The position numbers were made by a program, and so were the translations under genes. Below the pieces are notes generated by a model. The model saw only the letters and a list, made by a program, of their open reading frames with translations. It ran no database searches and was not told where the DNA came from. From assembly GCA_007449985.2 (NCBI GenBank), contig VIIQ02000096.1, positions 1 to 64,000 on the forward strand: DNA of 64,000 nucleotides, read 5' to 3'. How positions within the stretch are numbered: the first letter of the stretch is position 1; the number at the start of each line of letters is the position of its first letter. Below are positions 13,201 to 24,300 of the stretch, piece by piece. The DNA is from Desmodesmus armatus (lineage: Eukaryota > Chlorophyta > Chlorophyceae > Sphaeropleales > Scenedesmaceae).

Positions 13201-16200
13201 AAGAGCCTTCAGGAAGAACGCCTTGTACAGCTCTGCTGGGCCAGCACCTGCTGCTGCTGCCACCCCATGTGCCCGCTGCCGCTGCGCTGCCAGCCCCTCA
13301 GCAGCTGCTGCTGCCAGCTCCGGGTGCTGCTGCTTCAGGACCTGATAGTGCTGCTGCAACCGAAACTGCCGCAGCCGATCCAACGCCTTCTCGACCTCCT
13401 GCTGCTGCTGCATCTGCTTGCGTTTCCGCTTTGACTGCGGCTGCTGTGTGCTGCTGCTGTCGGGGACCAGGCTGGAAGCTGGCCTGTCGCCCCCGAACAG
13501 GTGCTGCAAGATGCCGCTCTCATGGTAGCACAGCTGCCGCATGTGGCCCTCCACCTCGTCTGGTGTCATGTACTTAGGCTTGCAAGCATCGTCCCTGCAA
13601 ACAAATGGTGATTTTGCATACAAAAAGTGGGCGGGCGATGCATGCCAGCCTGTGGCAGGTGTAGTACTGCAACAGCCAACCCTTGCCAGCTGCTGGCCTT
13701 AGGTGCAGGAACACAGGGCAAGCTGACAAACACATCACAAGGGCGATGTCCTCAATGGCTTTGACAGATATAGAAACAGAAGGCAGCCAGGACATATTGC
13801 CTGACGGGCAGGTGCTTCGATTCAGTCCTGCACTTACAGGTCCATCTGTCGACCCAGCGCCTGGGCTACCGCTGCCTCTGCAGCCTTCGTCTTTGACAGA
13901 CCCTTGCCGCCCTTGACTGCTGCTGCACCGGCACCCCGGCCGCCTGCTGCTGCTGCTGCCTTGGCTGCTGGCCCCTCCTGCTGCTGCTCCTCGTCATCAT
14001 CCTGTGACGGCTCCTCATCCTCTGCCAGCTGCAGGACAGAAGTTGAACGATGACAGATACACCACGTATGACATTGTCCATCGGCAGCCTTACTACAGCT
14101 TACAGCATACTACACCATGCTCGCCTCACAAGCATCACACGCACACATGCACAAAGCCAGGACCAAACACGACACTGGTCGATTGTCACTGGCCCCATCA
14201 CGCCACACAACTCCAGCACAATCCTGCAGCCACAGCACTCACCCAGTCTTCCTGCTCTTCCAGCTGCTTCTTGATGGCAGAAGGCACTGGAGACTTGCCC
14301 TCAAACACATCCCCTGCCAGACCCAGCTTCTTCTGGGCCTGCTGCCCATCCGACCCAGCAGCCCGCTTGCGCTTCTTCCCGCCCTCTGCTTCTGCCTCTG
14401 CTGCCTGCCCATCTGCACCCTCAGGCTCCTGCAGGCGCTGCATGGCAGCCTCTGCTGCGGCTGCACCACCCACCACTGCTGCTGCAACATCAATCCCCCG
14501 CGCAAAGTTCTGCAGCAGGGCCCGCCTGCTGTACTGCTTGAACAGCTTGCTGCTCCCCTGCTTCTTGATGCTGGGGTTCAGGCAACCGCAGTTCTGGCAC
14601 TTGCCGCTGGGGATGCGTGCAAAGAACTCCTTGACAAGGGTCCTCAGCGCGTCCTGGATATGCAGGGTTTTGGGCATCTGCTGCACCTTAGCAAAACCCT
14701 TCTCCCCATATGCTGCCTCATACGCACCCAGGCCAGTGCCTAGGTCACCGTCAGCACTGAGGTCCTGCTCATGCTGCAGCTGCTCTGCCTCCTCTGCTTC
14801 CTCTGCTGCCTGCTGCTTGCCCTTCTTCCCTTTGCCTTTGCCGCCCTTACTGCCGTCTGCGTCTGCTGCTCTGTGCTTGGGCTTGGCTGGGCTGGCCATG
14901 ACGTCATCGATGGCTTTGCTGGAGGGCTGCGCCTGTGTGGTGTGTATGAGTGAGGCTGCCACAAGGTCGCCCTTGGTGAGGCAGGAGAATTTCACAAGGA
15001 ACTTGGACATCTGCAGCATGCACCACATCGGGTGGAAGCAGTCAGCAGGGAGTATAAGCAGCCAGGATGTACCGCCAAAGGTGATCCTGCAGCCGTTCCC
15101 TGTGATGCAGAGCATTTGGAGCCTGCGCAACAGGATGGCTGCACAATGCAGGCCCTGCCGGCGGGATGCTTCACCATCGCATGCCACATGCAAGCATAGC
15201 TGCGCTGCAAGAAGAATCAGGCAAGCCAGCTGTACAGAGTGACGATTAGGCTTGAGGAGCAGTCACTTGCTAGTGCGCACCTCCTGCCTGCCCATCTTGA
15301 ACTGGTGACAGTTGAGGCATGTGTTCTTCAGCAGACGGTACAGCATGCTGCAGGACAGCACATGTATGCAGTGGTCAGCAATACAGTGTGGGTGGCAGCA
15401 TCTGCTACGCTGTCAAGAAGTCACGCCAAACACTGACGCTGATAGGAGCCTGCCGCATAGCATTGGGTGTGGAGACAAAAGCACACCACAGCAGTGCAGT
15501 GCTGTCGCCCCAGTATGCAGTGCTGCTGGTGCTGGTGATAGCAGCAGCTGCTGTTTGCTTGCTGGCAGGTAAATGGAGGAAGCCACTGCCGCACACCTGA
15601 ACACCAGTGGATTGTACACCACCACCGGCAGCTCAATGTGGCCAAAGTGGCCCGGGCACATGTTGTAGGATAAGCCACATGTGTTGCACCTGCATACAGC
15701 ACATGTCACCAAGTTGATGTAGCCCCGCTACGCTATCTGCTGCTGCCATAAACCCACTTATGCTGCCATCAACAGCGAGTCAAGTGCCGGACCACACCGG
15801 TGCCGCCTGGCATGCAACTGCACCAAAATGCACCATGCAGTGGGCCGTCGTTGCTCCTTGTGCCATCAGCTGCATGCTCAGCTGCTGCTGGTATGTCTGT
15901 GGCACCGCCTGAGCACTGCTACCAAGGCCTCTGCTGCTGATGCTATGCCCCCCCCCCCCCCCTCCACCATCACCACTACTACCACTGGTGGCACTAGCAC
16001 ACCCCGCACACCTGGCGTTTTGGTCCACTGGCCCCATGGCAGGGTCGTACAGCCCCCTGACACGATGTTGTTGAGGTTGTCATACGTCAAAGGGGACGTG
16101 ATGCGCTGCACTGACAGCTTGCGCACCTGCATGGTGATAGCAACTCTCAGAGAGTGGGGGCACCGATCTGCCCCGACTGCTGCATGGCACTTCAAGGCCC

Positions 16201-16414
16201 CCCACAGATCCCAGCGTGCGTATGTGCATCAATAAAACGTGAAATATGCTTCAAACGGGATTGTATGCCTGCCTGACCACGGTGCCCCCTCCCAGACTGC
16301 TGCCGTGCTGCTGCCAGGGTGTGTAGGGTGCCTCACCTCTTCACCAGTGTACATGCCAAACTGGATAGAGGCGACCTGCCGGGTCGTGATCTCCTTCTGC
16401 TTCCCGGCCGCCAT
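4255..16414 (-). CDS. RPA1: RNA polymerase I largest subunit (A190/NRPA1), 3' end outside window
   Basis: Catalytic largest subunit of nuclear RNA polymerase I, which transcribes the rDNA. Exons read on the minus strand: 16414-16337, 16126-16012, 15689-15597, 15347-15281, 15010-14243, 14028-13838, 13594-13184, 12875-12743, 12463-12299, 12082-11968, 11808-11538, 11283-11209, 10693-10588, 10391-10261, 9724-9657, 9439-9294, 9084-8959, 8761-8621, 8423-8186, 7878-7721, 7474-7317, 7121-6645, 6456-6182, an unresolved linker (5469-6181), 5468-5365, 5193-5089, 4850-4740, 4362-4255. Pol I identity rests on the clamp zinc motif [11 protein letters not shown] with YNPLVF, the insert after [11 protein letters not shown] with NCGCLNPS, and SVGEPSTQ followed by [13 protein letters not shown]. 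The catalytic Mg loop NADFDGDE is at 10609-10632. An apparent one-base deletion in exon 2 (16053-16057) breaks the frame. The C-terminal jaw is cut off by the window edge and the minisatellite. Confidence 0.93.
4631..4672 (-). repeat. Partial copy of the RPA1 exon 4740-4850 3' end
   Basis: These 40 or so bases are near-identical to the 3' end of the exon ending at 4740. The sense reading [11 protein letters not shown] matches [11 protein letters not shown] of the true exon. The copy lies in the following intron, about 107 bases away, and an interstitial telomeric tract (4695-4733) separates the two. The true exon is followed by GTGGGT, while the copy continues AAGGTGCAC, so it could still be read as an alternative exon end. 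Confidence 0.75.
4695..4733. repeat. Interstitial telomere-like tract (degenerate CCCTAAA)
   Basis: Degenerate CCCAAACCC/CCTAAACCCTAACCC sequence in an RPA1 intron, lying exactly between the true exon end and its partial copy. Plant-type telomeric repeats are TTTAGGG, and this strand shows the complementary C-rich form. Confidence 0.75.
5810..5842. repeat. C12 plus (CA)n microsatellite
   Basis: A run of about 12 C followed by about eleven CA units inside the unresolved linker region of RPA1 (5469-6181). It marks this stretch as mostly intronic. Confidence 0.9.
8151..8170. repeat. Interstitial telomeric repeat (CCCTAAA)2-3
   Basis: Perfect short CCCTAAA array in an RPA1 intron, 15 bases beyond the donor of exon 8423-8186 in transcript order. 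It is the second such tract within this gene. Confidence 0.8.
9858..10136. repeat. 99-bp tandem repeat and duplicated exon end in an RPA1 intron
   Basis: Two related sub-units alternate (CGCATACGTAGCATGCAAGT and CATACAGAGCATGCAAGTCC types) and the pair repeats with a period of about 99 bases, for example GCATACGTAGC at 9903 and 10002. The array ends at 10110-10136 with a copy of the 3' end and donor of RPA1 exon 10391-10261 (GAGTGGAGATCACCTGCAGG on the sense strand). The block GATGCTGGGCTGCATGCGGG at about 9868 recurs in altered form at about 10183. The intron therefore appears to have grown by duplicating its own exon border. Confidence 0.8.
10609..10632 (-). other. RPA1: Catalytic NADFDGDE loop of RNA polymerase I
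   Basis: The sense strand of this exon encodes [15 protein letters not shown]. The three Asp residues hold the catalytic magnesium in all multisubunit RNA polymerases. They are intact here, so the locus is unlikely to be an old pseudogene despite the exon 2 frame break. Confidence 0.95.
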
Positions 16415-16779
16415 GGTTGCTTTGGATTACAGCGTGCGCAAGGCTGGGGTTATGGGGGCTACAAGTCCACCATGTCTGCTGCTGCTGGTGTGCCAGGCCA
16501 ACGCGCACCAGAGGAAGCTAGCTTGCTTCTCAACAGGTCAAAGCTGGGTTACACATGCAGTTGTTAAAGCAGGTGAGGAGACGAAACCACGAAGCAGCCG
16601 CAACGCTTACTAAACTTAGTCATCGACACAAATGGGCGACAGTTCATCCCAACGTCGCCTTCTAGTGCTATATACAGCGTCAACAGGCACCCAAACCCCA
16701 CATCGGAAGCTGGCTGCTGACGTAGGCATTGGTTGTTCTCTGGTTTGTGAATCCAGCTTGACTGGAGGTCAGCAGCAAC
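16415..16779. promoter_or_regulatory. Divergent promoter region, RPA1 / DNAJ gene
   Basis: 365 bases between two opposite-facing start codons (RPA1 ATG at 16414, DNAJ ATG at 16780). A TATATA-like core at 16669-16674 lies about 110 bases before the DNAJ ATG. No equally clear core element is seen on the RPA1 side. Promoter function is inferred from the geometry only. Confidence 0.45.
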
Positions 16780-19700
16780 ATGACTAAGCAGTTGTGCTAC
16801 TACGAAGCGCTTGGAGTCGCCAGGTATGAAATAAAAGCTGCCCTGCAGGCTGCAGTGGTCTGTGCCTTGCAGTGCATCCTGTGCTGCTGGTGCTGACGCA
16901 GCATGGTGTCCTTCTGTTGAGTGCAGGAATGCCGATGATGTGGAGATCAAGAAAGCGTGAGTGCTTTAAGAAGTTAATCAACAGTCTTTTCATCAGGGCC
17001 AGCCGCTGAACTGTGCCCTGGCTGGTGTGCAGGTATCGGCGCTTGGCGATGAAGCACCACCCTGACATCGAGCCAGCAGAAAGCAGCAGGGAGGAGTTCA
17101 GCCGTGCGTGCGAGGCCTATGAGGTCCTGAGCAGTGGTGAGTGCCAGGCCATCTGTAGGGTGTTGTGGCATGCAAGGCTTCACACACACAAGCACAGGGT
17201 CACCTGTGCTGGCCACTGACAACAGCAGCGACTTGCTGGCATGAGCAGTGTCTGACAACACAGAACGGCAGTGCCCAGACTCGTACAGGGCTGGTTGAGC
17301 ATGTCCCGTGCAGCAGGATGGCTCTGGGTGCTGCCGCTGTCAGTGCCACGTGTCCTAGCAGCCTGCCAGAGGCAGCAGATGATGTCGCCGCTCGGCCCTC
17401 TGTTCTGTGCTGCAGCCAAGCTCAAGGGCACCTACGACCTGTACGGTGAAGAAGAACTGAAAAGCACAGCAGAAGGTGTGCATGGGTGCGGTACTTGGGC
17501 AGCTGCACACAAGCCCACTTGTAGCAGCAGCACCTTGAATCACACTGGATCACTTCCCTACAGATGCGTCTCTGCAGGGCCTACATACGTCTGGCCAGCC
17601 AACCGCTGCACACAGCAAGGGACGCAGTGCCACAGCATCAGCAGTAGCCTTCTGAATCAGTCAATGTCGCATGGTTCTACACGGTTCACACCCAGCCATA
17701 TTGCCGTCCTAGCGGTTACGCCCATCAACTAGGGTACCTCATACCTCACCAACGTGTGCTGCCTGCAGGTGGTGGCAGCTACAGCTTTGATGCTGAGCAA
17801 GGGCCAAAAGCAGTGTTCAGCAGGTTCTTTGGCACAGCAAACCCATATGAGGCGCTCAATGGTAAGCAAGGTGGCGCAAGTCCAGACCATCTGCACCTGC
17901 TGCAGAGTGGAGAGTGTGCCAATAACAAGAGTGGGCCAAAAACACATGCAGCTTTGCACTGCTGACCAGCAGCAGTCTAGGATGGCCCTGGCATGCGCAC
18001 CTTGGTTTGAGCCACAGTTGCTAGTGTGTACGCATGCAAGTTTGAGGTTGGAATTGTGTCTGCGACGATCACCCCAGCAGCAGGATGGCCCACAACTTGA
18101 CAGTGTCAGCTGCCGCCCTGTGGCTTCACCTGTACTTGTCTGCCATCCTGCATGCCTGCCGCAGCCCTGTCAGCGCACTTTGAGAAGCTCACCACGCAGG
18201 TCAAGAGTCAGCCAGGGCAGCCGCAGGAGGTGAGGGCGAGTCTTCCCGCAGCTATTAGCTAGCAGCAGGACTGCATGCTGCAGCAGATCAGCACTAAGCG
18301 CCGGTGCAGGTGCAGCAAGTGTGACACAGTGTTTGCAGCTGGCTCTGCCAGCTGAGTATTCCTGCCTTGCGTGTGGATGGCTTGCTGCAGGTTGAACTGC
18401 TGGTGACCCTGGAGGAGGTGGCCAAGGGAGCAACCAAGGTCAGGAGCAACCGTGCATATTATGTGCATCATCAGCCGTTGTCCAGCATCAACGCAGACCA
18501 CAGCTGCTTTCACACCAGTCAACCCAATGTGACGTGGTCTTGCGCAACAGCACCACCACTGGGAGCACAATCATCAAAACGTTGTGCATTTGCTGACCTG
18601 CAGCAGCTGCGGCAGTGTCCGTGTATCACACAGCAAACTGTTTGTTTACCATTCCGCAATTTGTTGTGCATGTGTGCAGGTTGTGCAGCACAGCCGGCGC
18701 GTGCTGTCAGAGGGCGGTGAGGGTGTTGTGCTGCAGCAGGTCAGCCTCAGGGTGGAGGTCAAGCCGGGGCAGCTGGAAGGCACACGCTACGTGTTTGAGG
18801 GGTGAGTGGGCACTTCAGCACAGCCATCTGAGCAAGTTTGCAGCTGCCAGAGGTGCAGCAGTGTGTATTGCCCACCCATATGCATCAGGCAGCACCGGCG
18901 TGGGCGGTGGTGCGCCCCGGTGCAAGTTGCGGGACAGCAGCATGCGGGCATTGGCACCTCATGTCTCTGTGGTTGTAGCAGGCGATGTAGCAGCCGTGGT
19001 CTCTTTGCCATGTCAGCACAGTATGACAGACAGTGCTATTGAAACAAGGGTTGTGCCCAGCAGCAATGTAACCATGCGTCTCGTGCTGGCGCTGCAGGCA
19101 TGGCGATGCAGTGACGAAGGACCAGCCAGCTGGCCCCTTGGTGGTGGTGCTGGCGAGTGCCCCTCACCCAGTGTTCAGCAGGCGGGGTGCAAGCGACCTC
19201 AAGGCAAAGCTGAAGCTGCCGCTGCTGAATGCACTCACGGGCGGCTGTGTGCGGCTAGACACGCTGGATGGGCGGTGAGCGGGCCGTGTAGGGTGTCTGA
19301 TGCCATGGTGGCCCCGTGGCATGGGTGTATTTGCATGGAAGGCATGCTGTGCCTGGGGGATTAGGCTATGCAGCAACCAAAGTGGCCAACCATGCCGCAC
19401 TGCGGCCCTGTTAGTGTGCTACCCAGTTGGAGGGATGTCCATTGACAGGTACATGTGGGCAGCATCTGGCTCAGAAGCTGCAGACGGATGCCTGGCATTC
19501 ACACCAGCTGCACCGGCGGCAGCCATTCAGCCCGTGTCCCGTGCTGCCTGTTGTGCAGTGTGCTGAGTGTCCCACTGGACGAGGTTGTGACCCCAGGGCT
19601 GGTCATGAAGGTGGCAGGGGAGGGCCTGCCCCTGCCGGTACAAGGCGGCCAGCTCAAGGTAAGTTTTACTAAGCATTTTAACATCCAAGTCACGAGCGAG

Positions 19701-20129
19701 TCACCAGGCTGCACTCACATACACACGGTGTAGGCTGCACGCACACACAGCTTCAACCTTGACATGCTCTGCACACAAACGTTGCCAACGCAGAGGTTTG
19801 CTTTTCACCAAAGGCAGCTTACCACTCCCCCTATCATCTTGGCATCAGCGCAGCATACAGACGAGCAGCACTTGCTCCTCACATGAATGCCGTCCGACTT
19901 GCTGCCTGCCCCCCAGGGTGACCTGTATCTGGAGTTTGAGCTGCTGTTCCCTCAGCACCTGACGCAGCAGCAGAAGATGCTGCTGGCGGCTGGGTTCTAC
20001 CTTCCAGCCAAGCCAGACACGGCAGCCAGCAAGGCCCTGCGTGAGTTTGAGGCAGCATACAGGGATGCAAAGCATGGCTGGAGCAGTGGAGTGCTGAAGA
20101 GTGGTGCGTCAGCAGAGGGAAACCAGTAG
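16780..20129 (+). CDS. DNAJ (Hsp40) type B protein, DNAJB13/radial spoke RSP16-like
   Basis: Type II J-protein of 351 aa from 11 exons: 16780-16823, 16927-16956, 17033-17136, 17416-17475, 17769-17861, 18165-18229, 18391-18438, 18680-18801, 19098-19274, 19559-19658, 19917-20129. All join in frame from ATG to TAG. The J domain is near residues 6-70 with HPD at about 34-36. The two C-terminal beta-sandwich substrate domains follow (SRRVLSEGG, VEVKPGQLEGTRYVFEG, LNALTGGCVRLDTLDGR, VAGEGLPLP, GDLYLEFELLFP). The linker GPKAVFSRFFGTANPYEALN is short and lacks the long Gly/Phe region of general DNAJB1-type chaperones. It resembles DNAJB13, the ciliary radial-spoke dimer protein known as RSP16 in Chlamydomonas. 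A general cytosolic DNAJB is the alternative. The last 25 or so residues after the dimer region are an unrecognised extension. Confidence 0.85.
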
Positions 20130-21393
20130 AAAGATGGCTGCAACGGGCACGAAGTGTTTGGTGACACACAGGCTGTTCTGCTGTGTGGTTGATACTTTGG
20201 TGTGTCACAGTCGTTGGGCATATGCATCTTAAGATCTTAATATAAGCAGAAGCTTCTGCTTAGAGGCAGGTATTGCTGCAGGGACGTGCACTTCAGTCTG
20301 GGTTTGTGATGTGACACGCTTCTGTAGTGGTGCAACGCTGTGGACTGTAAATGTTGTGACTGTGGAGATGCCATGAGTGACTGAGGCCGGCTGCGGCTGT
20401 ACCAACATGCGTGGCTGCATGCTTGCCCCACAGCGTCTGAACTCTGCTGCATCAATGAGGGCACCAGAGGGTCCTGCACATGTCAAGGTATCGGAACATC
20501 AGCATCCAAATCACACTGTTACCCTTTTGGGCTCCGACGTCACACTGTGCCTTCACCACTCCAACAAGGATGCCGGAAACAGCTGTCTCATGCCTGTTGC
20601 GTCTTGCTTTACAGCAATAGTATGCAATGATTGCACTATGGCATCTGGCCATGTGCAATGCATCTATGTAGGCATGTCGACCTGTGTTGGCTGATGCAAT
20701 GTAATGCCCCTAGGAGACACCGGTATGGCATCAAAAGTATGTGCAAGGCCACAACCTGAAACGCGACGACCCAACCACTCAACTCCACGGTGTTGCCACA
20801 CCATTTCACATGCAGAGACAACGGCCCCAGCTGTTTGATGCAGGTACGTACGTGCAAGCCGCATGTATATGTGCCAAGCACAAGTCCTTGCACTGGCCCC
20901 TGCCAGTCTGTTGGTACCCTTGTGGCCCAAGTTGTCAAGCCTGTTCAAAAGTGTGGCACGCGTCTTCAAGCCCTCACAACCAGGAAGTATGAGATACTGC
21001 AAGAGGGGCACAGAAGGCAGGCAGCAACACAGGCAGAAGGTCAGGCATGTAATCATGTGCAAGCCACACAAGGTGTTATGTGGTGAAATGTTGAACCTCT
21101 GTATGCACCTTCAAACCAAGACTGAAGAGATCCAAACAGGACGCAACAGATGCCTGGTGCACCCCCCCCCCTTGTCTATCCAGTATTGGCGGCCGATGCA
21201 ACCAGCATAGCACTGCCCACTGACAACCTAGTCTCTCTCTGTCTGGTGGTCAGTGCCCAAGTCAAGCTATGGTGCATCAGACAAAGGACCTTGCATGCTG
21301 CTTCAATCCTGATGCCTCAACAAATCCGGTGATTTACAGGCTCAACAAAACACGCTGTCTTGCAAACCCAAGTTGATACGGTGCTATACACAC
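20130..21393. other. Convergent intergenic region, no gene seen
   Basis: Lies between the 3' ends of the DNAJ gene and the secreted C39-like gene. TGTAA, the usual chlorophyte polyadenylation signal, occurs at 20346-20350, about 220 bases past the DNAJ stop, and could end that mRNA. A short C9 run is at about 21162-21170. The open frames here lack codon bias and recognisable motifs. Confidence 0.5.
20346..20350 (+). terminator. Candidate TGTAA polyadenylation signal of the DNAJ gene
   Basis: TGTAA is the established green-algal poly(A) signal. This is the first sense-strand copy I noticed after the DNAJ stop codon at 20129. The motif is short and could be chance. Confidence 0.35.
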
Positions 21394-24300
21394 TCACCCG
21401 TTGGCACCAAACTGCCCCAGCTCAGCAGCTGCTGCGGGGGTGCCCTTGGAAGCCTGGCTGAAGGTCATGCTGGGGGCATTGGCTGTGAAAGTGATGCTTC
21501 TGCAGCCAGCAGCCTGCGTTGCGCACGTGGTAGCCAGGTCGGCTGCGCTCTGTGGGATTGTACTGCCTGCAAACAGGCCTGTGGTGCGGTACATGCGGTA
21601 CGTTGCACCCACTGTCAGGCCTGAGACGGTGGCAGTGTAGCTTGCTGTTGCGGTGGTTGTGCGGCGCTCTCCAGGCTCGCCGGACACCTGCATGACATAC
21701 AGATATGTGTTGACGTCAGTTCAACAGCAGTACGTCTTGAAAGGTGGATGCAGGACACAGACAGCGCTGACTGCCCCCAGCATCCTGCATTTATGGGGGA
21801 GTATGTTACATGGACATTTTCGCCAAACAACAATGGCATTGCCCACCAGGATCGAGCCAGGTGAACCTCATAAGTTGTCTCCCCTGCGGTGGTTTGCACC
21901 ACCTACACCGGGTTGACCAAAGAAGGCAGAACCACCAGAATTGCAGCAAGTGCCAGCCATGCTAGGAACCTATTGTGTGCAGAGATGAGGGCAGGCAACT
22001 ATACCAGTGTGGACACAAGAAACAGAACAAAGTCAGTCAAATACCCATAGTAAGGCCAAGCAAGCGTGCTCTGCGCACTTTCATTTTGTACAAAGTGTGT
22101 GCCAGGGCCGACTGTTCGGCATGTTGAAACACAGTAGCAACACAATCTTGGTCACCCAACTGGACTGAAGCCGGGTCAGCAAAGGCTGGGCAGGCGGTGC
22201 GCAGATCATCATACACGGGACATTCAAGAATGAAGTGCTTTAGATCTTCAACATTGTTGCTGGTGCCAGTACGGGCCAGCACAGCAGCGCGGTTGGCCAG
22301 CGAAGCGTCCTGACCAGAGCACAAACGACAGATGCGATCCGCCCTTGGGACAGACTCCCTACGCTTGCGACCCTGCTCAATTTCAAGATGTGCAGAGCCA
22401 ACACGCAACTGCGCCAGGTTTTGTGCCAAGTTGAAAGACAAGCACAACTTCATATGCGGGGCTGCATGGTCTCTAGAGAAAGGATCAAAGCCAGGGTCAA
22501 GAGGGTATACCCATGCATGGTGTGTAAGCCTGTGAATGCCGGCAGACGGTGCAGTGCGAGGGCTGCCTTCTGTAAGACCCTGCCACCTATCACGGAACAG
22601 GCCAGCCAAGGCAGCCTGCACAGCTGACTCCTGCCACCGCTGCTGCAACACCCACTCCAAAGGCTGCTGCCGCCAGCTACTATCAAGGAGCTGCAAGCCA
22701 GACATAGTGTGCAACACACCATACGACCAGCAACGCTGACAGCCATCCAAGGCCAACATAACGTCCTCGCGCCACACACAACTGGCCAGTGACCTGGGCT
22801 CCTCATCACGCGAATCCGACAGCTTGGTCCACCACCGCGCAGCCAGGACTACCCAGTGGTACATGACGGGAATGCGGTGCAGGTCCCGGTATAATACATC
22901 CTTGGCAACCCCTTTGATGGATCCTGTCATGATCCTCAGGAACGAGGTGTGCACACTCTCGGCTTGTGTGTCGTACGGTGCGGAGTGCAGGCGCTTCACA
23001 AACATTGCCGGGCCCCAGATATGCGACGCATATGACAACACAGGCTCGACCAAAATATCAAACATTCTGCACTTGATGTCAAACTGGGTGAGGCAAGCCC
23101 GACGACAGCGCGTCAGCATGGCATGCATGGCTTTGCTGCCGTAAACTGCCAGCGCGTCCGACGCCCCCAGAAGCCCCCGAGTGGCATGCACACGCACGCC
23201 CAGATACACGTACTCTGATTGCAGCGCAATTTCACGGCCCCGAAACACAAGGCGAAACCCTGCAGGCACCCTCAAGTGTTGCGGGCGGAAACACACGACA
23301 CAAGTCTTGTGCGGCGCAAGGTTCACCTCCATATCAAACAATGTGCAGAAGACATCAAGCACATCCACGATCTGCTGTATCTCGCAGGCCTCGAAGCTGA
23401 GCAACCCCACGTCGTCAGCATACATCACGTCAGGCACCTTAAGTCCACTCAGCACTGGCCCTGCCCCCGGCAACTTGAGCCTGATCAGGTAATGCAGCAA
23501 CTCAATAAACAGGCCGAACAAGAGGGGGCTCAGCTCACTCCCCTGCTTTGTGCCAGACACTGTGGGGAAGGCGTCCCCAAGCTCCCCATTGACTGCCACC
23601 TGACAGCACACCCGATCATACAACGCCACCAACATGTCCAGAAAGGGGCCATGCACACCCAACTGTCGACATCGCTCCAACAACAGGTCCCTCCTAACCT
23701 TGTCAAAAGCCTTCTTAAAGTCCACAAAGACCACATACAAGCGACGGCGGCGATGCTGCGCCACACTGATCAGATGCTGCAGCGTGAAGATGGCATCTAG
23801 TGTGCCATGGCCCGGCCTAAAGCCACACTGGGTGGGAGCCCGAAGTGACAGGAGTGACGCCAACCGCTCAAAGCGCTGATTCAAGAAGCGATCCAACATG
23901 CGGGAAAAGACAGGTGACACAGAGATACCTCTGTACTGGTCCCGTACTGCCAGGGCAGCAGGGCTCAGCGACTTCGGCACGGGGACCAACTTGCTGGTGC
24001 GCATAACCTCCGGGACACAAGCATTAGAGAACATGGCCTGCAGCAACCACTGTGCACACTCAACAACGACAGGACAGGCCGGCAGAGGGTCACCACTCGA
24101 ACCTGTATCACGGACAGGGGCAGCGGCCAGCCTTAAGAGCTCTCCAGTCAGCCCCTGAGCATCAGGGGCTTTGCCGGCCGGGAGCGCCATGCATTGTTCC
24201 ACCTCAGCCAGGGTGACATCAGCGTTAAGTGCAGCCATGGCTGCCTCCTGACCCCGAGGGGCTGCTGCGTACAGCTGCTGCTTGAGAGCGACCTCATCGA

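Noticed and set aside
21850..21925. Extra exon of the C39-like gene (VVQTTAGETTYE)
   Set aside because: The following donor would be GTTCAC and the splice from 25272 to 21687 already keeps frame. It is more likely LINE 3' sequence.
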